The position numbers were made by a program, and so were the translations under genes. Below the pieces are notes generated by a model. It saw only the letters and a list, made by a program, of their open reading frames with translations. It was not told the DNA's origin and ran no database searches. Of a stretch of DNA of 12,248 nucleotides, positions 5,546 through 12,248 are shown in pieces (the stretch's first letter is position 1; each line of letters opens with the position of its first letter). The stretch spans positions 1 through 12,248 of the forward strand of contig JBJMWF010000117.1 in assembly GCA_045810265.1 (NCBI GenBank), read 5' to 3'. Origin of the DNA: Scleromatobacter sp045810265 (GTDB lineage: Bacteria; Pseudomonadota; Gammaproteobacteria; Burkholderiales; Burkholderiaceae_C).

Positions 5546-7699
5546 TCACTGATCCATCAACTGCCGCGCGAAGTAGGTGTACTCCACCGCATTGGTATGC
5601 GCCCGCTCCCGCAGGTTCGCACCGGCCCCGTGGCCGCCCTCGATGACCTCGTAGTAGTAATACGGGATGCCGTATTCGGACAGGCGCGCCGCGAACTTGC
5701 GCGCGTGCTGCGGGCCGACGCGGTCATCCTTGGTCGTCGTCCACACCAGCGCCTTCGGATACTTCACGTCGCGGTGCAGGTTGGCGTAGGGCGAGATCTT
5801 GGCGAGGAAGGCGCGCTCGTCCGGGTTGGCGACTGAACCGTACTCGCCCACCCACGACGCGCCCGCCGCGATCTGCTCGAAGCGCAGCATGTCCAGCAGC
5901 GGCACCTGGATGTCGACCGCGTTCCACAGCTCCGGATGCTCCGTCATCTCGACGCCCATCAGCAGCCCGCCATTGGAGCCGCCCATGATGCCCAGGCGGC
6001 GCGGGCTCGTGACCTTGCGGTCGATCAGGTCGTGCGCCACCGCGGCGAAGTCGTCGTAGATGATCTGGCGCTTCGTCTTCAGGCCGGCCTCGTGCCAGGC
6101 GGGGCCGAACTCGCCGCCGCCCCGGATGTTGGCCACGACGTAGACGCCCCCGTGCTCCAGCCACAGCTTGCCCATGGTGCCCAGGTACTGCGGCGATTTG
6201 GACACCGCGAAGCCGCCGTAGGCGTAGAGGATGGTCGGATGCGTGCCGTCCAGCGCCATGCCCTTGGGGTGCACGATGAAATACGGGATGCGGGTGCCGT
6301 CGGTGGAGGTCGCCTCGAACTGCTCGACCTCGTCGCGCGAGGCGTCGAACTGCGCCGGCAGCGAACGCAGCTGTGTGGCGCGGCCACGCGTGCCGTCCAC
6401 GCGCCACTGGCTCTGCGGCTGCAGGTAGCCCGCGACCGTCAGGTAGGCGGTGGCCGAGTGCGGCGAGGTATCGCTGATGCTGACGGCGGTGTTGTCCGGC
6501 AGCGCGATGGCGTTGGCCACCCAGGCGCCGTCCTGCGAGCGCGTGAAGATGGTCGCGCGCCCGCGCACGTTGTCCAGCGTCGTCACCACCAGGCCGCTGC
6601 GCGTGCCGGCCACTTCCTCGACGGCCTGCCGCGCGCTCGGCGCGAAGACGATGGTCGGGCGCAGGGCGTCCGGCCTGGCGATGGCCTGGGCGAGATCGAC
6701 CGCCACCAGCGTGCCCTGGCGGAACTGCGTGCCGGCGGCGGACCAGTCTTCGTCGAGCTTGACGATCAACTGGCCGTCGAACAGCTCGACGACGCTGGCC
6801 TTCTTCGGGAGGTTCAGCTTCTTCAGGCCGCCGGGTGCCAGCAGGTAGGTCTCCGACTCGAAGAAGCTGACGCCGCGCTGGATCATCAGCGCGTGGTGCC
6901 CCTTCGCGTCGTCCAGCGTGGCCACGTTGACGGACACGTCCGACACCTGGCCGCGGAAGACTTCAGTGGCCGCCGACAGCGGCTGTCCGCGGCCCACGCG
7001 CTTGACGATGTAGGCGTAGCCGGAAGCCGTCAGTTCGCCCGGCTTCCATTCGCGCGCGACCACCAGCGAGCCCGGGTTCTCCCACGCGGCGCTCTGCTTG
7101 CTCCTCGGCAGCACGAAGCCACCGTCGACGAAGCGGCCACGGCGCAGGTCGAACTCGCGCACGGTGACCGCGTCCTCGCCGCCATCGGACAGCGACAACA
7201 GGCACAGGTTCTCGTGCCGCGCCTCGCATTGCGCGCCTTCCCAGACCCAGTTGGCGTGCTCGTCCGCGGACACCTTGTCCAGATCCAGCACGGTCTTCCA
7301 GGCCGGGGCGCCGCCGGCGTCGTAGTCCTTGGGCGAGGTCATGCGCCAGATGCCGCGAACGTGCTGGGCGTCCTGCCAGAAGTTCCACACCTTGGCGTCG
7401 ATCTGGTGGCCGAACGGGATCCGGTCGTTCGACTGCGCGATGGCCAGCGCCTGCTCGTTGAAGCTCGCGAAGCGAGGATCGGCTTCCAGCACCGACAGCG
7501 ACTTGCTGTTTTCCGCCCGCACCCAGTCCATCGCCTCGGGGCTGTCGACCTTCTCGAGCCAGATGTAGGGATCGCCGGCGTCGGAGGCCGATGGAGCCGA
7601 CGAGGCGGCGCCGGAGGCGGGAACGGTTTGCGCGGCGGCAGCGCCGATGGCGAACAGGCCGACGAATGCGGCGCGGGTAGGCAGGGACAGGCGAGGCAT
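5546..7699 (-). CDS. Prolyl oligopeptidase family (S9) serine peptidase, exported
   Basis: 717 residues from ATG 7699, close to the roughly 700 usual for S9A enzymes. This start places a signal peptide at the N-terminus: MPRLSLPTR, a hydrophobic core AAFVGLFAIGAAAA, and cleavage near AAA-QT. Upstream in-frame starts (to 7807) would bury the signal and have no better ribosome site. The N-terminal region has the family opening DPYIWLEKVDSPEAMDWVRA and then a propeller region. The C-terminal hydrolase domain carries S575 in GGSNGG, D659 in the KDDRVGP motif (D658 adjacent) and H690 in EGGHGAG. Other hallmarks are YAYGGF and NIRGGGEFG. It should cleave short proline-containing peptides in the periplasm. 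It is convergent with the S8 protease pair, and no functional link between them is shown. Confidence 0.93.
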   Translation of the reverse strand: MPRLSLPTRAAFVGLFAIGAAAAQTVPASGAASSAPSASDAGDPYIWLEKVDSPEAMDWVRAENSKSLSVLEADPRFASFNEQALAIAQSNDRIPFGHQIDAKVWNFWQDAQHVRGIWRMTSPKDYDAGGAPAWKTVLDLDKVSADEHANWVWEGAQCEARHENLCLLSLSDGGEDAVTVREFDLRRGRFVDGGFVLPRSKQSAAWENPGSLVVAREWKPGELTASGYAYIVKRVGRGQPLSAATEVFRGQVSDVSVNVATLDDAKGHHALMIQRGVSFFESETYLLAPGGLKKLNLPKKASVVELFDGQLIVKLDEDWSAAGTQFRQGTLVAVDLAQAIARPDALRPTIVFAPSARQAVEEVAGTRSGLVVTTLDNVRGRATIFTRSQDGAWVANAIALPDNTAVSISDTSPHSATAYLTVAGYLQPQSQWRVDGTRGRATQLRSLPAQFDASRDEVEQFEATSTDGTRIPYFIVHPKGMALDGTHPTILYAYGGFAVSKSPQYLGTMGKLWLEHGGVYVVANIRGGGEFGPAWHEAGLKTKRQIIYDDFAAVAHDLIDRKVTSPRRLGIMGGSNGGLLMGVEMTEHPELWNAVDIQVPLLDMLRFEQIAAGASWVGEYGSVANPDERAFLAKISPYANLHRDVKYPKALVWTTTKDDRVGPQHARKFAARLSEYGIPYYYYEVIEGGHGAGANLRERAHTNAVEYTYFARQLMDQ

Positions 7700-7815
7700 G
7701 GCTTGCTGCGGCAGTTGATCCAGGTCGACCATCATCGCATCCGGCCGTGGCTCGGGTGCCGTCGTCCAGCCCCCGGAATCCACGGCCCGTCGGATCATCC
7801 CTGCCATGCCGCCGG

Positions 7816-8286
7816 TCAGCGCGGGCCGGCAGGCTGGCGGGGAGACTCAGGCTCGACGGCAGAGAGCGCACGGCGGCGGCGCCGCTCCAGGATCTCGAAC
7901 AAGCCCATGCCGGCGAGCATGGCCAGCACGAATGCCGCGGCCTTGCCTTGGCCCATGCCCAGCGCCACCAGGCCCGGCCCGGGGCAGAAGCCGGCCACGC
8001 CCCATCCGACACCGAACAGAAGACTGCCGCCGATCAACCTGGCGTCGACATGGCGCGCGGTTGGCATCACCACGGCCCGGCCGAGCAGCGACACGGACCG
8101 GTTCCGCGCCGCGGCGAACGCCATCGCGGCGACCGCGATGGCGCCCGCCATCACCAACGCCAGCGACGGATCCCACGCACCGCCGACATCGAGAAACCCG
8201 AGCACCTTGGCGGGGTCAGCCATCCCCGAGAGGATGAGGCCGAGGCCGAAGACCAGGCCTGCAAGAGCCGACATGACAAGGCTCAT
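7816..8286 (-). CDS. YeeE/YedE-type membrane protein, second half (DUF6691-like)
   Basis: 156 residues with about four hydrophobic segments. Family marks are LSGMADPAKVLGFLD (about 19-33) and GVAGFCPGPGLVALG (96-110), which holds a single conserved-looking cysteine, C101. The ATG overlaps the stop of the preceding gene by 4 bases (ATGA at 8283-8286), so translation is coupled and the two products probably pair. In this family, the two-gene form is thought to make one membrane unit equivalent to the fused YeeE (TsuA) transporter of thiosulfate or related sulfur compounds. The setting beside a persulfide dioxygenase and a BigR-like repressor supports sulfur-compound transport; the exact substrate is inferred. 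The C-terminus is a basic, cytoplasmic tail (ERRRRR). Confidence 0.88.
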   Translation of the reverse strand: MSLVMSALAGLVFGLGLILSGMADPAKVLGFLDVGGAWDPSLALVMAGAIAVAAMAFAAARNRSVSLLGRAVVMPTARHVDARLIGGSLLFGVGWGVAGFCPGPGLVALGMGQGKAAAFVLAMLAGMGLFEILERRRRRALSAVEPESPRQPAGPR

Positions 8287-8729
8287 GAGACAGCCCCGGC
8301 ACCGAGCAGGTGACGCGTCGCGAAGACGGTGGCGACGCCTGCGCCCATGAAGGCGGCCGTGGCGGCGAGCGAACGCGGCGACCACCGTGAAAGCCCGCAG
8401 ACGCCGTGGCCGCTGGTGCATCCAGCGCCATAGCGCGTCCCCACGCCCACCAACAACCCGGCCAGCACGACCGCCGCCCAGCTCGCGTCGACCCGCAGCG
8501 TCGGCAGCGCCCCAAAGACGGCCCAGGCGGCCGGAGCACCCAGCATTCCAGCCACGAAAGACACTCGCCAGGCGATATCCCCCTTCGAGGGCGCCAGCAG
8601 GCCGCCGACGATCCCGCTGATGCCGGCGATGCGGCCGTTGAACAGCAGCAGCATCGCGGCGGCGGCGCCCACAAGAAGCCCGCCTGCCAGCGCCGTCCAG
8701 GGGGTGAACGAACTCCATGCTATCGACAT
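8283..8729 (-). CDS. YeeE/YedE-type membrane protein, first half
   Basis: 148 residues from ATG 8727-8729, one base after the stop of the ArsR gene, so the two are translationally coupled. The longer open frame to 8861 overlaps that gene and was rejected. Four hydrophobic segments are visible. The family signatures are FNGRIAGISGIVGGLL (30-45) and GAGCTSGHGVCGLSR (101-115), with cysteines C104 and C111. In the structurally studied thiosulfate transporter of this family, conserved cysteines line the path and pass the sulfur compound through the membrane; a like role is inferred here. It forms an operon with the ArsR repressor upstream and the second YeeE/YedE gene downstream, which overlaps it by 4 bases. 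Confidence 0.9.
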   Translation of the reverse strand: MSIAWSSFTPWTALAGGLLVGAAAAMLLLFNGRIAGISGIVGGLLAPSKGDIAWRVSFVAGMLGAPAAWAVFGALPTLRVDASWAAVVLAGLLVGVGTRYGAGCTSGHGVCGLSRWSPRSLAATAAFMGAGVATVFATRHLLGAGAVS

Positions 8730-8730
8730 C

Positions 8731-9048
8731 TCACTCCTCGGGGCAATAGAGCTTGTAGAGCACGGCCAACAGCTGCATCGACCTGGGGTCGGCGACGCTG
8801 TAGAAGATGCGCTTGCCGTCGCGCCGGGTGTCGACGACGCCTTCGGTTCGCAGCACTGCAAGTTGCTGCGACAGTGTCGGCTGCCGGATGTCCAGTGCCT
8901 CCTCGAGCTCGCCGACGCTCATCTCGCCCTGCGAGAGTTGACACAGCAGCAGCAGGCGGTCTTCATTGGCCAGCACCTTCAAGGCGCCGACGGCCTGCCC
9001 GGCGGCTTGCCGCAGGCGCTCGGGTCGTACGGTGCGGGCACGGGTCAT
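8731..9048 (-). CDS. bigR: ArsR-family persulfide-sensing repressor, BigR/SqrR-like
   Basis: 105 residues with the winged helix fold of the ArsR family. The sequence runs ALKVLANEDRLLLLCQLS, then the recognition helix in DIRQPTLSQQLAVLRTEGVV (53-72) and the wing RRDGKRIFYSV (75-85). It lacks the usual ELCVC metal site but has C36 and C102, 66 residues apart. The same spacing occurs between the reactive cysteines of BigR (42/108) and SqrR (41/107), which form a polysulfide bridge and release DNA when sulfide or persulfide rises. The gene leads an operon with two YeeE/YedE genes and is divergent from a Blh-like hydrolase, the known BigR context. It should repress both directions from the palindromic site at 9075-9094. 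The gene symbol is by similarity of sequence pattern and context. Confidence 0.9.
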   Translation of the reverse strand: MTRARTVRPERLRQAAGQAVGALKVLANEDRLLLLCQLSQGEMSVGELEEALDIRQPTLSQQLAVLRTEGVVDTRRDGKRIFYSVADPRSMQLLAVLYKLYCPEE

Positions 9049-9067
9049 GGCAATGGTTCACAGTGGC

Positions 9068-9094
9068 TTGCTTCATTATATGTATTTATATAAT
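9068..9094 (+). promoter_or_regulatory. Promoter of the Blh-like hydrolase gene
   Basis: On the plus strand, TATAAT (9089-9094) is a perfect -10 lying 32 bases before the start codon. The -35 is weak: TTGCTT at 9068-9073 with only 15-bp spacing is the best match. Transcription would start near 9101. A poor -35 with a perfect -10 suggests that this side may need help or be the weaker of the two promoters. Confidence 0.6.
9075..9094. promoter_or_regulatory. Inverted repeat, likely BigR-like operator covering both -10 boxes
   Basis: ATTATAT (9075-9081) and ATATAAT (9088-9094) are a perfect inverted repeat of 7 bp with a 6-bp spacer. Each arm contains one of the two divergent -10 elements, so a dimer bound here would block both promoters. 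AT-rich inverted repeats over the promoter are what is described for BigR. Binding itself is inferred. Confidence 0.65.
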
Positions 9095-9103
9095 ATTGAT
9101 CAA
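9075..9103 (-). promoter_or_regulatory. Promoter of the ArsR-YeeE-YedE operon
   Basis: On the minus strand, TTGATC (9098-9103) as -35 is 17 bp from TATAAT (9075-9080), a perfect -10. Transcription would start near 9068, about 20 bases before the ArsR start codon. The spacing is ideal and the -10 is unusually good for so GC-rich a genome. Confidence 0.75.
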
Positions 9104-9104
9104 T
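9095..9104. promoter_or_regulatory. Second palindrome beside the operator
   Basis: ATTGATCAAT is a perfect 10-bp palindrome that touches the first inverted repeat. It covers the -35 of the ArsR operon and the expected start of transcription of the hydrolase gene. It may be a second binding site for the same repressor or for another regulator; nothing else supports it. Confidence 0.35.
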
Positions 9105-9126
9105 CGATCGAACGGCAGGAATCCGC

Positions 9127-10011
9127 ATGACCGCACACACCACCATCCGCCCGTTCTTCGATCCGAGCACCGGCACGGTGACCTATGTCGTCTGGGCGAA
9201 TGCGGGCAGGCATGCGGCCATCGTCGACCCCGTGCTCGACTTCGACTTCAAGTCGGGACGAACCGCCACGCACTCGGCAGACAAGGTGGTGGCCTGCGTG
9301 CGCGAAGAGCGCCTGGTCGTCGAATGGATCCTGGAAACCCATGCGCATGCCGACCACCTCTCGGGCGCCAGGTACCTGCAGGAGCAACTTGGCGGCCGCA
9401 TCGCCATCGGCGAGCACATCCGCCAAGTGCAGGCGACATTCAAGAAGCTCTACAACCTCGATCACGACTTCCTGCCCGACGGCAGCCAGTTCGACCACCT
9501 GTTCAAGGATGGCGAGGCCTTCACGATTGGCGCCGTCCAGGCGACCGCGCTGCTGGTACCCGGTCACACGCCTGCGGACATGGCCTACCTGATCGACGGC
9601 GCGGCCTTCGTGGGCGATACCCTGTTCATGCCGGACGTCGGCTCGGCCCGTGCCGACTTCCCCGGCGGCGACGCGCATGTGCTGTACCGCTCGATGCGGC
9701 GCATCCTGGCCTTGCCCGAGCAGACGCGGGTGTTCGTGTGCCATGACTATCCACCCGACGGCCGCCCGCCTCGCTGCGAGAGCACCGTCGCCGAACAGCG
9801 CGCCAGCAACATTCATGTGCACGATGGCGTCAGCGAAGACGCCTTCGTCGCCATGCGGACGGCGCGAGACGCCACGCTCGACGTGCCGACCCTGATCCTG
9901 CCTTCCATCCAGGTGAACGTGCGAGCCGGACGGCTGCCGCCGGCCGAAAGCGACGGTGTCAGCTACCTGAAGATCCCGTTGAACGTGCTCGGCGGCGGCC
10001 GCGGCCCGTGA
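9127..10011 (+). CDS. blh: Metallo-beta-lactamase-fold persulfide dioxygenase, Blh/ETHE1-like
   Basis: 294 residues from ATG 9127, with AGGA ending 6 bases upstream. The metal-binding residues are all present: THAHADHLSG gives H72, H74, D76 and H77; PGHTP gives H147; VGDTLF gives D164; VCHDY gives H206. A single iron bound by two histidines and an aspartate is the known active form in ETHE1-type enzymes, and the stretch ARADFPGGDAHVLYRSM (175-191) matches their glutathione-persulfide-binding region. The enzyme should oxidise glutathione persulfide to sulfite in the cytoplasm, the detoxifying step after sulfide oxidation. No rhodanese domain is fused, and no sulfide:quinone reductase gene is in the window. 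It is divergent from the BigR-like repressor operon and shares its operator. Confidence 0.92.
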   Translation: MTAHTTIRPFFDPSTGTVTYVVWANAGRHAAIVDPVLDFDFKSGRTATHSADKVVACVREERLVVEWILETHAHADHLSGARYLQEQLGGRIAIGEHIRQVQATFKKLYNLDHDFLPDGSQFDHLFKDGEAFTIGAVQATALLVPGHTPADMAYLIDGAAFVGDTLFMPDVGSARADFPGGDAHVLYRSMRRILALPEQTRVFVCHDYPPDGRPPRCESTVAEQRASNIHVHDGVSEDAFVAMRTARDATLDVPTLILPSIQVNVRAGRLPPAESDGVSYLKIPLNVLGGGRGP

Positions 10012-10027
10012 CCACGTCCCAAGCTGG

Positions 10028-11356
10028 CTACCGGGAACCGTTTGCGTCGGCCGCCGTCACCCGCCACACGGTGTTGCCGACATCGTCGGCAATCAGCAGC
10101 GCGCCGTCGCGGTCCTGGGCCACGCCCACGGGTGCGCCATACAGGCTTTTCTCGTCGGGCGAGGCAAAGCCGGTGACCACCGGTTCCTTCACGCCGGTCG
10201 GGCGCCCGTTGGCGAACGGGACGTAGCTGACCTCGTAGCCGCTGAGCGGCGAGCGGTCCCAGCTGCCGTGCTCGCCGATGAACGCGCCGCCGCGGTAGTG
10301 CGCCGGCAGGTTGGTGCCCGTGTAGAACAGCAGGCCCAGCGGCGCGACGTGCGAGCTGATGGCGAAGTCGGGCACGATGGCCTTGGCGACGAGGTCCGGG
10401 CGTTGCGGCATCACGCGACGATCGACGTGATGGCCGTAATAGCTGTAGGGCCAGCCGTAGAAACCGCCGTCCTTGACCGAGGTCAGGTAATCGGGCACCA
10501 GGTCGGCGCCGATCTCGTCGCGCTCGTTGACGATGGCCCAGAGCTTGCCGGTCGTGGGCTCCCATTGCAGTCCGGTCGGATTGCGCAGGCCGGACGCGAA
10601 GATGCGGCTCGCTCCGGTGGCCACGTCCACCTCCAGCACCGCCGCCCGCCGGTATTCCACGTCCAGGCCGTTCTCGGTGATGTTGCTGTTCGAGCCGATG
10701 CCCGCATAGAGCTTCTTGCCGTCCGGACTCGCCAGCAGCGACTTGGTCCAGTGATGGTTGACGGTGCCCGGCAGGTCGGCCAGCTGGGTGCCCGGCGCGT
10801 CGATGCGGGTCTGTCCGGGCGTGTAGGGAAACTTGACGATCGCATCGGTGTTGGCGACGTACAAGGTATCGCCGACCAACTGGATGCCGAACGGCGAGTG
10901 AAGGTGTTCGAGGAACAGGTGCCGCGTCCAGGTTTCGGAGCCGGGCTCCTTGCGCAGCAGGCTGATCCGGTCGCCGCCCTTGACGCCTTTGCCCGAACCA
11001 TTCTTCACGATGCCGGCGATCAGCTGCTTGGGCGTGGTCATGCGTTCGCTGCCCGGACTGTTCGATTCGACGACCAGCACGTCGCCATTGGGTAGCGGCA
11101 GCAGTTGGCGTGGATGCAGCAGGCCGTCGGCCATCTTCTCGATCTTCAGGCCGGTGGCCACCACCGGATGTCCGCCACCCTTCCAGCCGACGCCCGTGGG
11201 CACCTGCATCGGAGGCATCAGGAAATCTCGCGGGGCCGGCAGCACCGGCTCGCTGCCGGTCTGCTGGCGGGGATCGAGCTTGGCGCGCTCATCGCAGGCG
11301 CCCAGGGCGCCAAGCAGTGCCAGGCAGGCCAGGCGCAGGGTGGTCGGGGTGTTCAT
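10028..11356 (-). CDS. Sorbosone dehydrogenase-like (PQQ glucose dehydrogenase family) lipoprotein
   Basis: 442 residues from ATG 11354-11356, with GGGAG about 6 bases upstream. The N-terminus is a lipoprotein signal: LALLGALGAC with the modified cysteine at C21, so the mature protein should be anchored in the periplasm. The body is a six-bladed propeller of the soluble PQQ-glucose/sorbosone dehydrogenase kind. Marks include LHSPFGIQLVGDTLYVANTD (152-171), ASGLRNPTGLQW (254-265, with the conserved Arg of the PQQ site at 258), GGFYGWPYSYYG (297-308) and GEHGSWDRSP (361-370). It probably oxidises a sugar or aldehyde with PQQ as cofactor; the substrate is unknown, and some members may not bind PQQ. 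Its ATG overlaps the stop of the upstream DUF2231-like gene (ATGA at 11353-11356), so the two are co-translated. Confidence 0.88.
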   Translation of the reverse strand: MNTPTTLRLACLALLGALGACDERAKLDPRQQTGSEPVLPAPRDFLMPPMQVPTGVGWKGGGHPVVATGLKIEKMADGLLHPRQLLPLPNGDVLVVESNSPGSERMTTPKQLIAGIVKNGSGKGVKGGDRISLLRKEPGSETWTRHLFLEHLHSPFGIQLVGDTLYVANTDAIVKFPYTPGQTRIDAPGTQLADLPGTVNHHWTKSLLASPDGKKLYAGIGSNSNITENGLDVEYRRAAVLEVDVATGASRIFASGLRNPTGLQWEPTTGKLWAIVNERDEIGADLVPDYLTSVKDGGFYGWPYSYYGHHVDRRVMPQRPDLVAKAIVPDFAISSHVAPLGLLFYTGTNLPAHYRGGAFIGEHGSWDRSPLSGYEVSYVPFANGRPTGVKEPVVTGFASPDEKSLYGAPVGVAQDRDGALLIADDVGNTVWRVTAADANGSR

Positions 11357-11790
11357 GCGTGCTCCCGTGTTGCGATGACGCGCGTCGTGCGGACCAGATT
11401 CGCGATCACGAGGAGAACGACGGTCAGCACGGACAGCCAGAGGCCATCGGGCATCGAGCCGTACGCGTCCCGGCTGTGCACGAACGCGTTGGCGATGGCG
11501 GCGAAGATCGCCACCACGTTGAGCCAGAACGACAGCGTCACGGCGAACGGGCGCGGGCGCGGGCCGGTCACCCATACCTGCACCAGGTTGATCAGGCGTG
11601 GCACGACCGCGAACAGCAGGCCCAGGGTGATCAGCCAGGCCGCGGCCTTGTCCCAAAGAATCTCGCCGCTCCTTGAGTAGATCGCATCGAAGATCAGGGC
11701 GGCCACGAAGAAACCGTAGGGCAGCGGATCCAGCACTCCGAAGACCGCGGCGGCAAACAAGGATCGGCGCGTTTCGACGGCAGGTTTCAT
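11353..11790 (-). CDS. DUF2231-like four-helix membrane protein
   Basis: 145 residues from ATG 11790; a GGAA lies about 8 bases upstream. A TTG-started extension to 11829 has no ribosome site. Hydrophobic helices fall at about residues 24-40, 48-68, 84-104 and 116-136. The opening LDPLPYGFFVAALIFDAIY and the DKAAAWLITLGLL helix fit DUF2231, a family of unknown function whose members often sit beside PQQ or cytochrome-linked dehydrogenases. The 4-bp overlap with the sorbosone-dehydrogenase-like lipoprotein gene indicates joint expression and hints at a shared role, perhaps as a membrane partner of that enzyme. No haem-binding motif such as CxxCH is present. H105 and the terminal H144 are the only histidines, so a haem role has little support. 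Confidence 0.75.
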   Translation of the reverse strand: MKPAVETRRSLFAAAVFGVLDPLPYGFFVAALIFDAIYSRSGEILWDKAAAWLITLGLLFAVVPRLINLVQVWVTGPRPRPFAVTLSFWLNVVAIFAAIANAFVHSRDAYGSMPDGLWLSVLTVVLLVIANLVRTTRVIATREHA

Positions 11791-11854
11791 GATCGGATTC
11801 CGTGGCCTGGGGCCGGTTGGTGGGAACAAGTCGGAGCGCGACGCGGGCGCAAGC

Positions 11855-12248
11855 TCAGGGCACCGCCATCGCCCGGTCGGCGGCGACCGCGCGTCGTGGC
11901 AGGGTGGAGCGCGCGACTTCCCGGCCCTGGGCGATCAAGGCCTCCATGCGTTCGACGGCGTAGTCGAATTCGCCCGAGATGGCGTCGTTGGGCAAGGGCG
12001 GCCGGCACAGGCGCACCAGTCGCACCGTGGTGTCCACCGCCAGCGGCTCCGACAGCTTGCCCTGCAGCAACTGGCTGACGGCCCGGAAGGCGATCTCGCG
12101 GCCCGACGTCGGCATGCGGGCGGCGGACTGCGAGTACTGCTCCACCGTGACAACGCAGAGCTCTTCCCCGCGGCGCAGGCGGCCGCTGGCTGCCAACGCA
12201 TCGACCAGGGCGGGGATGGGCGAGGTGCGGTTCAGATCGCCATCCCAG
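11855..12248 (-). CDS. 3' end of a protein with a possible LacI-like sugar-binding domain
   Basis: The frame is open from the right edge of the window to TGA 11855-11857, giving 130 C-terminal residues; the start is outside. The stretch PTSGREIAFRAVSQLLQGKL followed by AVDTTVRLVRLC resembles the last helix and strand of LacI-family or periplasmic sugar-binding domains, where a helix such as GRRAAELLL leads to a strand such as LPTELVVR. About 50 residues follow that do not fit the usual LacI end (NDAISGEFDYAVERMEALIAQ and on). A TTG at 12196 is not the likely start, as the frame runs on with sensible codons. It lies 64 bp upstream of the DUF2231-like gene on the same strand and might share its transcript. 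The family call is tentative. Confidence 0.5.
   Translation of the reverse strand, partial: WDGDLNRTSPIPALVDALAASGRLRRGEELCVVTVEQYSQSAARMPTSGREIAFRAVSQLLQGKLSEPLAVDTTVRLVRLCRPPLPNDAISGEFDYAVERMEALIAQGREVARSTLPRRAVAADRAMAVP

Noticed and set aside
7700..7807. Upstream extension of the S9 peptidase frame by 36 codons
   Set aside because: It would place the signal peptide internally and offers no better ribosome site.
5936..8350. Open frame of 804 codons on the plus strand opposite the S9 peptidase and a YeeE/YedE gene
   Set aside because: It is antisense to a full-length prolyl oligopeptidase with all catalytic residues and has no motif of its own.
8730..8861. Upstream extension of the first YeeE/YedE frame into the ArsR gene
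   Set aside because: The added residues are Cys/Ser/Thr/Pro-rich shadow sequence of the ArsR gene, and ATG 8729 sits one base after that gene's stop.

Overview
The window is GC-rich, bacterial and densely coded. The gene families and base composition fit a betaproteobacterium, probably Burkholderiales, but no marker gene fixes the taxon. I see thirteen protein genes, two of them cut by the window edges. There are no RNA genes, insertion sequences or CRISPR arrays.

Left part (1-3430): the 3' end of an AraC-type regulator faces, across 13 bp, a membrane-anchored TAXI-type solute-binding protein that has no TRAP permease genes beside it. Next is an O-methyltransferase-like gene with a TTG start, divergent from a TetR-family regulator. 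Their shared 79-bp spacer holds a plausible promoter and an imperfect inverted repeat.

Centre (3688-7699): a subtilisin-like (S8) serine protease is followed 24 bp later, in the same reading frame, by a 74-residue protein predicted to have the fold of an I9 propeptide or inhibitor. The protease frame is broken by a TAA at the fifth codon after a well-placed ATG and Shine-Dalgarno. The gene is therefore damaged at its 5' end, translated by reinitiation, or preceded by a four-residue leader. A prolyl-oligopeptidase (S9) with a signal peptide lies convergent to it.

Right-centre (7816-10011): this is a sulfide/persulfide-responsive cluster. An ArsR repressor of the BigR/SqrR type has two cysteines 66 residues apart and leads an operon with two YeeE/YedE-type membrane proteins. 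It is divergent from a persulfide-dioxygenase-like (Blh/ETHE1) metallo-hydrolase. Between them, an AT-rich inverted repeat has arms that are themselves perfect -10 boxes (TATAAT), one for each direction. Binding of the repressor to that site would silence both sides together, with release expected when the cysteines form a polysulfide bridge.

Right end (10028-12248): a sorbosone/PQQ-glucose-dehydrogenase-like lipoprotein gene overlaps an upstream four-helix DUF2231-like membrane protein gene by 4 bp. Upstream again is the 3' end of a protein that may carry a LacI-like sugar-binding domain.
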